Part shown: in pieces, positions 33,694 through 42,351 of the stretch | Layout: every line of letters begins with the position of its first letter | Numbering within the stretch: the stretch's first letter is position 1 | Assembly: GCA_002336105.1 (NCBI GenBank) | Contig: DDEQ01000036.1 | Location: forward strand, 1 to 64,000 | Direction: 5' to 3' | DNA length: 64,000 nucleotides | From: Chthonomonas sp. UBA1950 | GTDB taxonomy: Bacteria > Armatimonadota > Fimbriimonadia > Fimbriimonadales > Fimbriimonadaceae | Notes under the pieces: generated by a model | What the model was told of the DNA's origin: nothing | The model's database searches: none | What the model saw: only the letters and a program-made list of their open reading frames with translations | Position numbers and translations under genes: made by a program

Positions 33694-34821
33694 CTATTCT
33701 AACAAGCAACGGGCAATAGTTGCGGTTGCTAACGCTGCAATGCCCTCTTTTCGTCCAATAAAGCCCATTTTTTCGTTGGTTGTCGCTTTCAAATTGACTC
33801 GCTCGGGGCTTATTTGCAGATTGATTGCAATCGTCTCGCAGATTGCGGTTGCCTGTTTCATGACCTTCGGGGTCTCTGCAATGACGGTCATATCGAGATT
33901 GACAATGGACCAACCGGCGTCGATAAGAAGCTTTTTAGCATGAATGAGAAAAGTGATTGATGGTTCGCCTTTCCAGCGGGAATCGGTATTTGGAAAGTGC
34001 TGCCCAATGTCGCCGAGAGCGGCTGCGCCCAAGAGAGCGTCAACTACGGCGTGAAGCAGTGCGTCAGCATCTGAATGACCATCTAAAGCAGGATGTCCTT
34101 CGAAGGCAACCCCGCCAAGATAGAGTGTCCGGTTGGGATCAGTGGAAAATGGGTGTACGTCGTATCCCATGCCGGTTCGGTATTCGGTTTGCCCAATCAT
34201 GGCTTTTGCACGAAGCATGTCTTCGCGGGTGGTGATCTTAAAATTCTTTGGCTCGCCTTCAACAAGCATTGGCGAATGCCCCAGCGCTTCGATCAGCGCC
34301 ATATCATCCGTATGTTCTCGGTTAGCCTGATTGTGTGCTGTCCACAGAATGCTTGTAGTAGCGCCTTGTGGAGTCTGCATGGCAACGAGTTGCCGCCGGT
34401 CGAGTGTTGTGACCTGCTCGCCTTTGATTTGTTTGATCGTATCAACGACGGGGACACTCGCCCCTGCCGCTCCGTTTTCAAGAATGCCTTCGATGACACG
34501 ATCGATTACCTCTGGCGAGATGAACGGGCGGGCTGCATCGTGTAAGAGCAACACATCAGAATCGCAAAGCTGAAGAGCAGCCAGCGAACTCGTCTGCCGA
34601 CTCGGGCCTCCGTGGGCAAGACGAACATTCGGGAGCGCTTGTCGAATATTGTCCTCGTTCTCTTCCGAGACAATGATAATCACTTCATCGACCTTTGGGT
34701 GAGCCTCAAAGGTGTCGTAGGACCATCTCCACACCGGTTTACTGCCCAATAGAGCTTGAGTTTTATCACTGCCGAATCGAGACCCTTTTCCAGCCGAAAG
34801 GATTGCGGCAACGATTCTCAT
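33694..34821 (-). CDS. ispDF: IspDF bifunctional isoprenoid enzyme
   Basis: This 375-residue protein fuses two MEP-pathway enzymes. Residues 1-212 are IspD (ILSAGKGSRFGSDKTQALLGSKPV nucleotide loop, LHDAARPFIS, MQTPQG), which couples MEP to CTP. Residues 217-375 are IspF, with metal ligands Asp221/His223 (GYDVHPF) and His257 and the DGHSDADALLHAVVDALLGA motif; it forms the cyclic diphosphate. The intermediate IspE step is missing here. Such fusions occur in some proteobacteria. It overlaps the PIN-TRAM gene by 4 bases. Confidence 0.95.
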   Translation of the reverse strand: MRIVAAILSAGKGSRFGSDKTQALLGSKPVWRWSYDTFEAHPKVDEVIIIVSEENEDNIRQALPNVRLAHGGPSRQTSSLAALQLCDSDVLLLHDAARPFISPEVIDRVIEGILENGAAGASVPVVDTIKQIKGEQVTTLDRRQLVAMQTPQGATTSILWTAHNQANREHTDDMALIEALGHSPMLVEGEPKNFKITTREDMLRAKAMIGQTEYRTGMGYDVHPFSTDPNRTLYLGGVAFEGHPALDGHSDADALLHAVVDALLGAAALGDIGQHFPNTDSRWKGEPSITFLIHAKKLLIDAGWSIVNLDMTVIAETPKVMKQATAICETIAINLQISPERVNLKATTNEKMGFIGRKEGIAALATATIARCLLE

Positions 34822-35999
34822 ACTGGTTTGCGAACTGTCCGGCGAAGTCGAGCATGACCGTTAGGTGCATCCCCATCAACTTCGGCAAAAATCATTTTTC
34901 CTTTCTCTGTTTGAATGACTTGGGTGACGATGACCTCCATCGTCTCACCAATATGCGTAAAGCCGTTCTCGACGACCACCATTGTGCCGTCTTCTAGGTA
35001 GCCAATTCCTTGTCCTACCTGGTTGCCTTCTTTGATGACTTTGAGTTCTAGCGTTTCTTGTGGCAACACGTTTGGTCGCAAAGCAAGTGAGAGGTCATTA
35101 AGGCTCAAAACCTTGAGGCCTTGTAACTCAGCCACACGCTTTAAGTTGAAATCGTTAGTGAGTACGTCCCCACCCAGGGCCTTTGCTAAGCGGACGATAC
35201 GTGCATCAACATCATCGCCTTGCTCAGGTGCCAGTTTGTCATGAATGCGAACATCCAAATGGAAATCCGCTTGCATATGTTTTAGAACTTCTAGCCCACG
35301 GCGACCCCGTTGACGACGAAGCGAGTCGTGGCTGTCGGCGATGTATTGAAGCTCATCGAGGACGAACCCTGGAACATACAACTGGCCATCAAGAAACCCA
35401 GTTTTGGCAACATCATAAATGCGACCATCGATGATCACATTCGTGTCCATAACCTTGATGCCTGTTCGTTTGCCTTTGCCTTTGCCTCGGGTCCACGGTA
35501 GAACATCGGTCATCGACTGAAGCATATAAAATGCCAGTGAAGGCAGCATCAGAACCAATCCGACGATGAGCAGGGCTCGGTATGGGGTTGGCAAATCGAT
35601 CTGCTGAAAAAGGATGAGAAAAGGAACGCTGCCCGTCAATCCAGCGAAAATCCCAACGAAAAAGGTGACTTTGTCGCCGGAATCCATTTTGTCCCAACGG
35701 GTCCCCATTCGCTCCATCGAGCCCAGGAGACGGACTCCAATGAATCCGCCGAGAATTGCACCTAGCAATGCAAATGGCGCGATGTTCGTAAACGTGTTCG
35801 GGTAAACGTCGGAGACACTAGTGGATTTATTAAACTTTTGAATCAGTAAGTTATATAGAAAGGTCAAAAGGCCAGGTCCGGCAGCTCCTAATAAATAGCC
35901 CCCTACTAAACCCAAAGCAGAGACGACGACCAATCGACCGGTCGTTTTAGCCCCCAGCGCTTGGGGAAGGTCATGAATCCTTTCGTGCAATCTTCCCAT
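34818..35999 (-). CDS. YacL-like PIN/TRAM domain membrane protein
   Basis: This 393-residue protein has four membrane segments (residues about 22-45, 68-90, 115-135, 143-165), then a PIN nuclease domain (KVMDTNVIIDGRIYDV, from about 180, with further acids in DVDARIVRLAKALGGDVLTNDFNLKRVA) and a C-terminal TRAM domain (VGQGIGYLEDGTMVVVENG). This matches Bacillus YacL, probably an RNase acting at the membrane. It ends 4 bases inside ispDF and starts 1 base from the transglutaminase stop, in one operon. Confidence 0.9.
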   Translation of the reverse strand: MGRLHERIHDLPQALGAKTTGRLVVVSALGLVGGYLLGAAGPGLLTFLYNLLIQKFNKSTSVSDVYPNTFTNIAPFALLGAILGGFIGVRLLGSMERMGTRWDKMDSGDKVTFFVGIFAGLTGSVPFLILFQQIDLPTPYRALLIVGLVLMLPSLAFYMLQSMTDVLPWTRGKGKGKRTGIKVMDTNVIIDGRIYDVAKTGFLDGQLYVPGFVLDELQYIADSHDSLRRQRGRRGLEVLKHMQADFHLDVRIHDKLAPEQGDDVDARIVRLAKALGGDVLTNDFNLKRVAELQGLKVLSLNDLSLALRPNVLPQETLELKVIKEGNQVGQGIGYLEDGTMVVVENGFTHIGETMEVIVTQVIQTEKGKMIFAEVDGDAPNGHARLRRTVRKPV

Positions 36000-36000
36000 C

Positions 36001-37410
36001 TCACCTTCCGCGTGAATCCAGCACCTCTACCTTGACAGCTTCAAGAAAGGTGAAAGTAAACGCATCCTCAACGTTTCCTTCTGCTAGTTTAACATGACCG
36101 GCAGAAAGCATGGTGTCAGAAGTGGTTGAGTCGACGCCAACCCAGTGAGTTCCATCCCAAACTTCATCCCACGCGTGATAGAAAAACGTACCGTCCCAAT
36201 TAACGAGTCCGCTGCAGAGTCGGGTGGGCACACCAGCGGCACGAAGAAGCGTCGCGGTTAAGATTGCATAGTCGCGGCAGACCCCTTCTTTACTTTTCAA
36301 CACTTCACGGGCATCGCGCAGAACACCGATACCAGCGTTAGGCTGCATCTGGCCGTTCACCCAAAGTTGAATCGCTTTTGATATTTCTGGCACCGTAGTC
36401 GCGTTTCCAACAATCTTCTTTGCTAGCGACACCATGGCCGGGTCGGTCGCTGGCAAATGCATCGAAGGCTTGATCCACTCCGGTTGCTGCTTGGCTGCTT
36501 CCGTTGCACTGATTGCTGTGCCGAACCGAGGCGGGTGAATCTCGATAATAAAAGCATCGCCTTCCTTTGTGATCGTTTCATGGTCGCCACTTGGCACCCG
36601 TGATAGATCCTTGTTCGTGATCTTTAGCTTTAAATATTCAAGTGATGCTGGATTCTCGATGGTTTTGTCGGGGCGGATACTTGTTGAGTAGGCGAGATCT
36701 ATTGAAGGCGCGTAGCCTTTGGTGCTTCCCATTGCGACGGCTCGCGTTTCAGGAAGCATAGAAATCCCCATTGGGCCGTCAGCTTTTAGGAAATCACCTT
36801 TCGCCGAAACATAGACTTTCATGTTTGCGCGTGGGTCGATGACCTCAAGTGCCTTTGCCGATACGGATTTGCCTTTAATCGTCACTTTAGAGGGGCCAAG
36901 AACTTTCAAATCGTTCTTGATGAAGGATGCTGTCATAGGGTCAAAAACATAAAATGACTGCGTTGTTTTTGAGCTTCCGGTAGCCAGCAAGAGCGATAGC
37001 GGGTCGTCTGTAACGACTCCATTTGGTATCGATAGTGTCTTTGTAGATCGATTTCCGCTGTTATTTATTGCGACATCCACCGACTTTGTGCCGAAGACTG
37101 CCTCAATGTCCTGAACTCTTCCTGCGCTGCTCATATGGAAGCGAATTCGTAGTGGCTTGCCTGTTGGAGTAGACCATGTAGCCGAGTCCATGTTGATCGT
37201 GAGGGCAGTACCAAGAAGTCCCGTGGACATCACTGTCTTTGATCTGCTCACCGATGCTGGCTTGCCAGAGTAAGTTGTTTTTTCAGTTCCATAAGAGCTG
37301 TAACCGATTTTCTGGCCTTGCATGTAAAGCCCAAGATACTCAGTACTCGACCAGACAGATCCAATGCTCCCCAGCACGAAGACGGACACTACGACACTTC
37401 TGAAATACAC
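36001..37410 (-). CDS. Secreted transglutaminase-like protease-fold protein
   Basis: This 469-residue protein starts at GTG 37410 with a signal peptide (FRSVVVSVFVLGSIGSVW). The N-terminal 300 residues are beta-rich. A transglutaminase-like core covers residues about 325-435 with the triad Cys378 (KEGVCRDYAILTATLLRAAG), His412 (FFYHAWDEVW) and Asp427 (GVDSTT). These secreted enzymes are usually proteases or amide hydrolases acting on the wall or peptides. It opens the operon leading to IspDF and the ABC permeases. Confidence 0.85.
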   Translation of the reverse strand: MYFRSVVVSVFVLGSIGSVWSSTEYLGLYMQGQKIGYSSYGTEKTTYSGKPASVSRSKTVMSTGLLGTALTINMDSATWSTPTGKPLRIRFHMSSAGRVQDIEAVFGTKSVDVAINNSGNRSTKTLSIPNGVVTDDPLSLLLATGSSKTTQSFYVFDPMTASFIKNDLKVLGPSKVTIKGKSVSAKALEVIDPRANMKVYVSAKGDFLKADGPMGISMLPETRAVAMGSTKGYAPSIDLAYSTSIRPDKTIENPASLEYLKLKITNKDLSRVPSGDHETITKEGDAFIIEIHPPRFGTAISATEAAKQQPEWIKPSMHLPATDPAMVSLAKKIVGNATTVPEISKAIQLWVNGQMQPNAGIGVLRDAREVLKSKEGVCRDYAILTATLLRAAGVPTRLCSGLVNWDGTFFYHAWDEVWDGTHWVGVDSTTSDTMLSAGHVKLAEGNVEDAFTFTFLEAVKVEVLDSRGR

Positions 37411-37518
37411 AATTTATACTGACGTGTTTTGAGCAGATGATTTCGGCAAAGTATCGAAAAAGCGTTTTTTTCGGGCTGGAATAGGGAACAGTAAGAACAA
37501 GAAGAGCGTCCTGAGGTG

Positions 37519-37547
37519 TTGACACGCGGGACCTCAAGACGTGTAGA
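37519..37547 (+). promoter_or_regulatory. Predicted topA promoter
   Basis: A perfect -35 box TTGACA (37519-37524) is followed after 17 bases by TGTAGA (37542-37547), a fair -10 box. The transcript would start about 65 bases before topA. An inverted repeat GGGAC-N15-GTCCC (37528-37552) covers the spacer and -10 and could be an operator. Read by eye. Confidence 0.45.
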
Positions 37548-37620
37548 GTCCCTAGGCGGAGCGAATCTACTCTAAGGAGTTGACTGAACTCGCCGATAAC
37601 GTACACCGCAACTGCAAAAT

Positions 37621-40284
37621 ATGGCTACAAAGCTCGTCATAGTCGAATCGCCTGCAAAAGCGCGAACCATCAGTGGCTACCTCGGGGCAGATTTCGAGGT
37701 TCTTGCCAGCATTGGGCATATCAGAGATTTGATGCCCAATAGCAAAGGTCTGCCTGACGAACACAAGAAAAAGTGGTGGGCGGATTATGCCGTTGACGTT
37801 GACAGCAATTTTCAACCTTTCTACGAAGTGCCTGACGAGAAGAAGGCGCAAGTCACAAAGCTTCGCCAAGCACTAAAGGGGAAAGACACCTTAGTGCTCG
37901 CAACTGATGAAGACCGAGAAGGTGAAGCGATTTCGTGGCATCTTCTCGAAGTACTCAAGCCTTCAAAGAACGTCAAGGTGAAGCGCATAGCCTTTCATGA
38001 GATCACGAAAGACGCAATCCTTGCCGCCCTCAACCACCCACGCGAAGTGGACCAACACCTCGTCGAGGCTCAAGAAACCAGACGTATTCTGGACCGGCTT
38101 TACGGATACACGTTATCGCCTGTTCTCTGGTCTCGAGTAACCAAGAACCTCAGCGCAGGTCGAGTTCAGAGTCCAGCAGTTAAGATTGTTGTCGAGCGTG
38201 AGATTGCGCGCCGAAATTTCCGAGCTGCGCAATACTGGGACCTCAAGGCTGATTTTAAGTCGGGAACAGAAGCCTTCCCCGCTGAGTTAAGGCTCATTGA
38301 TGGAACCCGGGTCGCATTGGGAAACGACTTTGACGACCTTACCGGCCAACTGAAGCAGAGTCGTAACGAAAAGGTTGTTTGGCTAGATGAGGCGGCTGCT
38401 GGTGCGCTCGCCGAGGGCGCCAAAAAGGCTAAGCCGTACAAAGTCAATCGAGTGGATGCTACCGAAGGCGTTGAGCGTCCTTCGGCACCGTTCATGACGA
38501 CGACCCTTCAGCAAGACGCCAACCGAAAATTTGGCTTTGCAGCAGATCGCACGATGCGCATCGCGCAACAGCTCTATGAAGGCATCGACATTGGTGGAGA
38601 GACGGTCGGTTTGATCACCTACATGCGAACAGACAGCCTTACCCTCAGCGGTGAGGCGATCAATCGAATTCGTGAGCACATCAAGCACGACTATCCAGAT
38701 TGTTTGCCTGAGAAACCTCCCGTTTATGCAAGTAAGGTGAAGAATGCTCAGGAAGCTCACGAGGCGATCCGACCAACTGATGTTCGTCGAAAACCCAACG
38801 AAATAAAAGGCAAACTTTCAGAGGATCAGTTTAAGATTTACAATCTTATCTGGCAGAGAACAGTAGCTTGCCAGATGAAACCTGCTCAGGTCCTCCGAAC
38901 GGAAGCCGAGATCGGAGTAACCACCGATGGTAAGAAACTTGGTTTCATTGCCACAGGAAAGCAGATCATGTTCGAGGGCTTCCTTCGCGTCTATAGCGAG
39001 GGTAAAGACGACGATCAGGTTGATTCAAAGGATCGAAAACTGCCTCGGCTGAAGGAAGGCGACGAAGTCGAATTGTCAAAGTTGGATTCGGCAGAGCACC
39101 ACACTAAACCACCTGCACGGTTTACTGATGCAACGCTTATCAAAAAACTTGAAGAGCAAGGCATCGGTCGTCCGAGTACGTATGCTTCGATCATTTCAGT
39201 AATTGTTGATCGAGGCTATGTGCGTAAAGAGCAGCGTCAGCTTGTGCCGACGTTCATGGCGTTTCTCACGATGGAGGTTCTTGAAAACAACTTCCATGAG
39301 CTCATGGATCTTGGATTTACGGCTCGGATGGACGAGACCCTCGATGAGATATCCGAGGGTAAAGCTAACTCCAAGACTTACCTGCGCGATTTCTTCCTCG
39401 GTGATGGCGAGAACGGCTTGAAACCGATGGTTGAAAGTCGAAAGAAATCCATTCCCTATCCAGTCTTTACAGTTGGCGAGCACCCCGAGACGAAAGAACC
39501 AATCGTCGTCCGTCACGGAAAAGATGGCAAGCCGTTCCTTCAGGTTGGAGACGGTGACAACAAGAAATATGCGAACGTCCCAGACGATGTTGCACCTGCT
39601 GACCTGACGATCGAGAAGGCAGTAGAGTTACTTTTACAAACCAAGGGGCCTCTCGAATCGATAGGTACTGACCCGCGAACTGGACGGCGTCTGCTGCTAA
39701 AGAATCGTTCAGGTTATTACCTTGAAGTTGAACGTACTGAAGAAGAGATTGAGTCCAAACTGAAGCCAACTTGGGTGAGTTTGCCTCCGAATGTTGACCC
39801 TTACTCACTGACGCAAGAGGATCTGAACTTCCTTTGTGAGTTGCCGCTAAATGTTGGAGCAAACCCAGAGACGGGCGAAGTCATTCTGTTCAAAATTGGA
39901 AAATTCGGTGCTTACCTTGAGTGTGGTTCGGAGCGTCGAACGGTGGAGAATTGGCGAACAGCACAAACGCTCACCGTCGAAGAGGCGCTCGCCATTTTGA
40001 GCCAGCCCAAATTTGCGGCAAAGCGTGCTGCTCCATCTGCCCTCAAGGAGTTTGGCGAATTGAAAGGGGCGGCTGGCCCAGTCAAGGTGATGAGCGGTCG
40101 ATTCGGCCCGTACGTCACTGATGGTGAGACAAACGCAACACTTCCGCGAGGTACTAACCCGACCGAGCTTTCGGAAGAGCAAGCCCTGGAACTTCTTGCG
40201 AAGAAGCGAGAGGCTGGTCCTTCGACCAGGCCGAAACGCGGAAGAGCAACTGCCAAGAAGAAAACCACTAAGAAGAAAGCTTGA
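37621..40284 (+). CDS. topA: DNA topoisomerase I
   Basis: This 887-residue type IA topoisomerase has the Toprim domain with acidic triad region ATDEDREGE (Asp96, Asp98, Glu100), AGRVQSPAVKIVVERE and the active-site Tyr334 in GLITYMRTDS. It relaxes negative supercoils. The C-terminal third has no C4 zinc fingers; instead it has three repeat units (GRRLLLKNRSGYYLEVERT, ILFKIGKFGAYLECGSE, VKVMSGRFGPYVTDG) and a Lys-rich tail. This repeat architecture is known from several phyla. It overlaps the GNAT gene by 4 bases. Confidence 0.95.
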   Translation: MATKLVIVESPAKARTISGYLGADFEVLASIGHIRDLMPNSKGLPDEHKKKWWADYAVDVDSNFQPFYEVPDEKKAQVTKLRQALKGKDTLVLATDEDREGEAISWHLLEVLKPSKNVKVKRIAFHEITKDAILAALNHPREVDQHLVEAQETRRILDRLYGYTLSPVLWSRVTKNLSAGRVQSPAVKIVVEREIARRNFRAAQYWDLKADFKSGTEAFPAELRLIDGTRVALGNDFDDLTGQLKQSRNEKVVWLDEAAAGALAEGAKKAKPYKVNRVDATEGVERPSAPFMTTTLQQDANRKFGFAADRTMRIAQQLYEGIDIGGETVGLITYMRTDSLTLSGEAINRIREHIKHDYPDCLPEKPPVYASKVKNAQEAHEAIRPTDVRRKPNEIKGKLSEDQFKIYNLIWQRTVACQMKPAQVLRTEAEIGVTTDGKKLGFIATGKQIMFEGFLRVYSEGKDDDQVDSKDRKLPRLKEGDEVELSKLDSAEHHTKPPARFTDATLIKKLEEQGIGRPSTYASIISVIVDRGYVRKEQRQLVPTFMAFLTMEVLENNFHELMDLGFTARMDETLDEISEGKANSKTYLRDFFLGDGENGLKPMVESRKKSIPYPVFTVGEHPETKEPIVVRHGKDGKPFLQVGDGDNKKYANVPDDVAPADLTIEKAVELLLQTKGPLESIGTDPRTGRRLLLKNRSGYYLEVERTEEEIESKLKPTWVSLPPNVDPYSLTQEDLNFLCELPLNVGANPETGEVILFKIGKFGAYLECGSERRTVENWRTAQTLTVEEALAILSQPKFAAKRAAPSALKEFGELKGAAGPVKVMSGRFGPYVTDGETNATLPRGTNPTELSEEQALELLAKKREAGPSTRPKRGRATAKKKTTKKKA

Positions 40285-40715
40285 TCGAAGTTCGAGAGGT
40301 TCCATACGGTTCGACGGAATACGACGAGGTCGTTGAGTTGCGTCGTGAGGTTCTTCGTCGCCCTCTAGGGCTGGATTTCACAAAGGAACAGTTGGCCTCT
40401 GAAGCCAAGGATTGGCATTTTGCCGCCTACGATAACGATTTAGTCGGTAGCCTGATCCTCACGGCTCGTTCCAAAGAGGATGTTCAGATGCGGCAAGTCG
40501 CAGTGAGTTTTTCCTGCCAACGTCGAGGTGTGGGGCGGGCATTGATTGAAGAGGCGGAGAGTTTTGCCGTTGAACACGGTTTCACGAAAATGATCTTGCA
40601 CGCTCGTCAGACGGCAGTCCCGTTTTATGAAGCGCTCGGATATACCGTCGAGGATGAGCCTTTCGAAGAAGTTGGCTTGCCTCATCGGTCGATGTTCAAA
40701 CGTTTGGTCGCCTAA
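40281..40715 (+). CDS. GNAT-family N-acetyltransferase (ElaA-like)
   Basis: This 144-residue protein starts at TTG 40281, overlapping the topA stop (TTGA). It is a single GNAT domain: LVGSLILTARSKEDVQMRQVAV, FSCQRRGVGRALIEEAESFA (acetyl-CoA loop QRRGVG) and HARQTAVPFYEALGYTVEDEPF. The length and the C-terminal SxxF motif fit the ElaA-like subgroup. The acceptor is unknown. Translational coupling to topA is likely. Confidence 0.88.
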   Translation: MIEVREVPYGSTEYDEVVELRREVLRRPLGLDFTKEQLASEAKDWHFAAYDNDLVGSLILTARSKEDVQMRQVAVSFSCQRRGVGRALIEEAESFAVEHGFTKMILHARQTAVPFYEALGYTVEDEPFEEVGLPHRSMFKRLVA

Positions 40716-40841
40716 AAGTGCCAAATCTGGAATCGGATCAGCAAGAGATTGATAGTTCTCACTACCGAACGGGGCCGATTCGCGCTAAACTGTTTGTTCC
40801 CCACCGAAAGTGGTCGAAGGATTGTCAGGAGAAATTTTCGA

Positions 40842-41090
40842 GTGCCGTACGTAGTAGCAGAACCCTGTATCGGAGTGAAGGACAAGGCTTGTATGACCGT
40901 TTGTCCGGTTGACTGCATTTATGAAGCTGAGGAGCAGGTCTTCATCGACCCAGATCAGTGCATCGACTGTGGTCTTTGTGAACCAGAGTGCCCGGTCTCG
41001 GCTATTTTTGTAGATACCGATGTGCCAGACAACTGGAAGAGCTTCATCGAAAAGAACAAAGTAGAAGCTCAGAAATTAGCTGCTGGCTAG
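40842..41090 (+). CDS. Seven/eight-iron ferredoxin
   Basis: I choose GTG 40842 (82 residues), with AGGAG 9 bases upstream; the frame upstream to 40749 is unlike the family. Cys9, Cys17, Cys21 and Cys25 (EPCIGVKDKACMTVCPVDC) supply one cluster and Cys40, Cys43, Cys46 and Cys50 (DQCIDCGLCEPECP) a [4Fe-4S] cluster. The first site may be 3Fe or 4Fe. It is a soluble electron carrier; the partner is not encoded nearby. It faces the PilZ gene, the stops 1 base apart. Confidence 0.92.
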   Translation: MPYVVAEPCIGVKDKACMTVCPVDCIYEAEEQVFIDPDQCIDCGLCEPECPVSAIFVDTDVPDNWKSFIEKNKVEAQKLAAG

Positions 41091-41091
41091 T

Positions 41092-41679
41092 TTAGTCGAT
41101 CTCAAATAGCCTGGCCCAGCGGGCGCGCTCAAGTCGCCCCATCTCATCCAGCCTAACGCCGACCCTGAAGGAACCCAACGCTTCCGGGTCGGGTCTGCAG
41201 TACCGAATCTCTCCCGATGTGATGAGTTCGCCCGTCGGCGTATCGATGTTGAGATTTGCTTTCGCACCTTTGCTCACCATGGCTTCGCTTCGAAAACCGA
41301 TGCCGGTTTGAGAGATGTCCACAATCTCGATCGAGGTTGTCAATCCATCTACTTTCAGATTGCCTGTCATCCCGACAACAGTCTGTCTTGCGTTCTCGGT
41401 TGGCGCATATCGGTTGATGGGCGGATGAACCACGAAGGTGAGTTCTTGTCCGAATGTCATAGCAAGAGTTGCCTTGAATGACAATGTCGCGTCTTGCCCG
41501 TGGACTTGAACCATGAAAATGTCGCCAGTCTCCATTGGAGCCTCGCTTGTCTGTCGTAACCTCATGCTCTCGTTACTTAGGTCGAGAACCCAACCGCTGA
41601 TAATCTTCGCATCTTTGAGTCGCTGAATTCTAGCTCTCGCGTTTGTGTATAGCGGTGTTTGTGTTTTCTGCGCGCTCAT
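41092..41679 (-). CDS. PilZ-domain c-di-GMP-binding protein
   Basis: This 195-residue soluble protein has a C-terminal PilZ domain (residues about 90-190): an ARQTVVG start, SIEIVDISQTGIGFRSE as the DxSxxG motif, and closing strands ITSGEIRYCRPDPEALGSFRVGVRLDEM. The N-terminal 90 residues (GWVLDLSNESMRLRQ) resemble a second, divergent PilZ/YcgR-N fold. Such proteins respond to c-di-GMP and often act on motility or pili, which agrees with the pilus genes in this window. The first arginine box is weak (RARIQR near residue 15). Confidence 0.75.
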   Translation of the reverse strand: MSAQKTQTPLYTNARARIQRLKDAKIISGWVLDLSNESMRLRQTSEAPMETGDIFMVQVHGQDATLSFKATLAMTFGQELTFVVHPPINRYAPTENARQTVVGMTGNLKVDGLTTSIEIVDISQTGIGFRSEAMVSKGAKANLNIDTPTGELITSGEIRYCRPDPEALGSFRVGVRLDEMGRLERARWARLFEID

Positions 41680-41691
41680 CCAATATTGAGT

Positions 41692-41708
41692 GTTGACATC
41701 TTTTCAAC
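41692..41708 (+). promoter_or_regulatory. Inverted repeat and possible -35 before GbsR-type gene
   Basis: TTGACA at 41693-41698 is embedded in GTTGA-N7-TCAAC (41692-41708), between the divergent PilZ and GbsR-type genes. This may be a promoter -35 box with an operator for the regulator itself. No convincing -10 box follows at the right spacing, so it is only a candidate. Confidence 0.35.
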
Positions 41709-41748
41709 ATTTCCGCAGGTACTTCGATTGTCGTTTTATGGCTTATTC

Positions 41749-42318
41749 ATGGACTACGAGGCATGTCAAACTAGCTATGAGCCGATGACAAAGCCCGACC
41801 CAAATCTAATCCAAGCGCAAGACCAGTTCATCTTGGAATGGGGGCGAATGAGTAACAGTTGGGGCGTCAACCGCACCATGGCTCAAATTCACGCCTTGCT
41901 GTTCATCTGTGCGGAGCCGCTCGATGTGAATGAAATCATGCGCAGACTGCAAATTAGTCGTGGCAATGCAAGCATGAATCTTCGAGAATTGATGGACTGG
42001 GGCATCGTTCGGAGGTTTCGAAGACCGGGAGATCGAAAAGACACGTATACCAGCGAGAGCGATCCGTTCTTGATGTTCGTCCGCGTCGTAAAAGAGCGTA
42101 AGCGCCGAGAACTCGATCCAACTGCTGATGCGATCAAGGAAGTTATCACGATGCTAGATCGCAGCCAACCGACCGAAGATATAGAAGTGCTAAAGACTCG
42201 GCTAACCGGGTTGTTGGAGATTTTTGGGCTGATCGATATCGTATATCGTCAAGCATTTGCCGCCGACACCTCGTTTGATGACCTGAAAGCTCAGCTGCAA
42301 GCTAAAACCGCGCAGTAA
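41749..42318 (+). CDS. GbsR/MarR-family transcriptional regulator
   Basis: I prefer the ATG at 41749 (189 residues) or the ATG at 41785; the 41659 start overlaps the PilZ gene and its product there is unlike the family. The core FILEWGRMSNSWGVNRTMAQIHALLFIC, then LDVNEIMRRLQISRGNASMNLREL, is a winged helix of the GbsR group, closed by RRFRRPGDRKDTYTSES and a helical C-end for dimerisation. It starts 33 bases before lon and probably shares its transcript. Confidence 0.85.
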   Translation: MDYEACQTSYEPMTKPDPNLIQAQDQFILEWGRMSNSWGVNRTMAQIHALLFICAEPLDVNEIMRRLQISRGNASMNLRELMDWGIVRRFRRPGDRKDTYTSESDPFLMFVRVVKERKRRELDPTADAIKEVITMLDRSQPTEDIEVLKTRLTGLLEIFGLIDIVYRQAFAADTSFDDLKAQLQAKTAQ

Positions 42319-42351
42319 CCCCGGGGGTGCCGGTCCTATGAGGGTGGTAAG

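Noticed and set aside
37578..37640. Possible TTG-started leader peptide before topA
   Set aside because: The AAGGAG abuts the TTG with no spacing and the peptide would run into topA without purpose.
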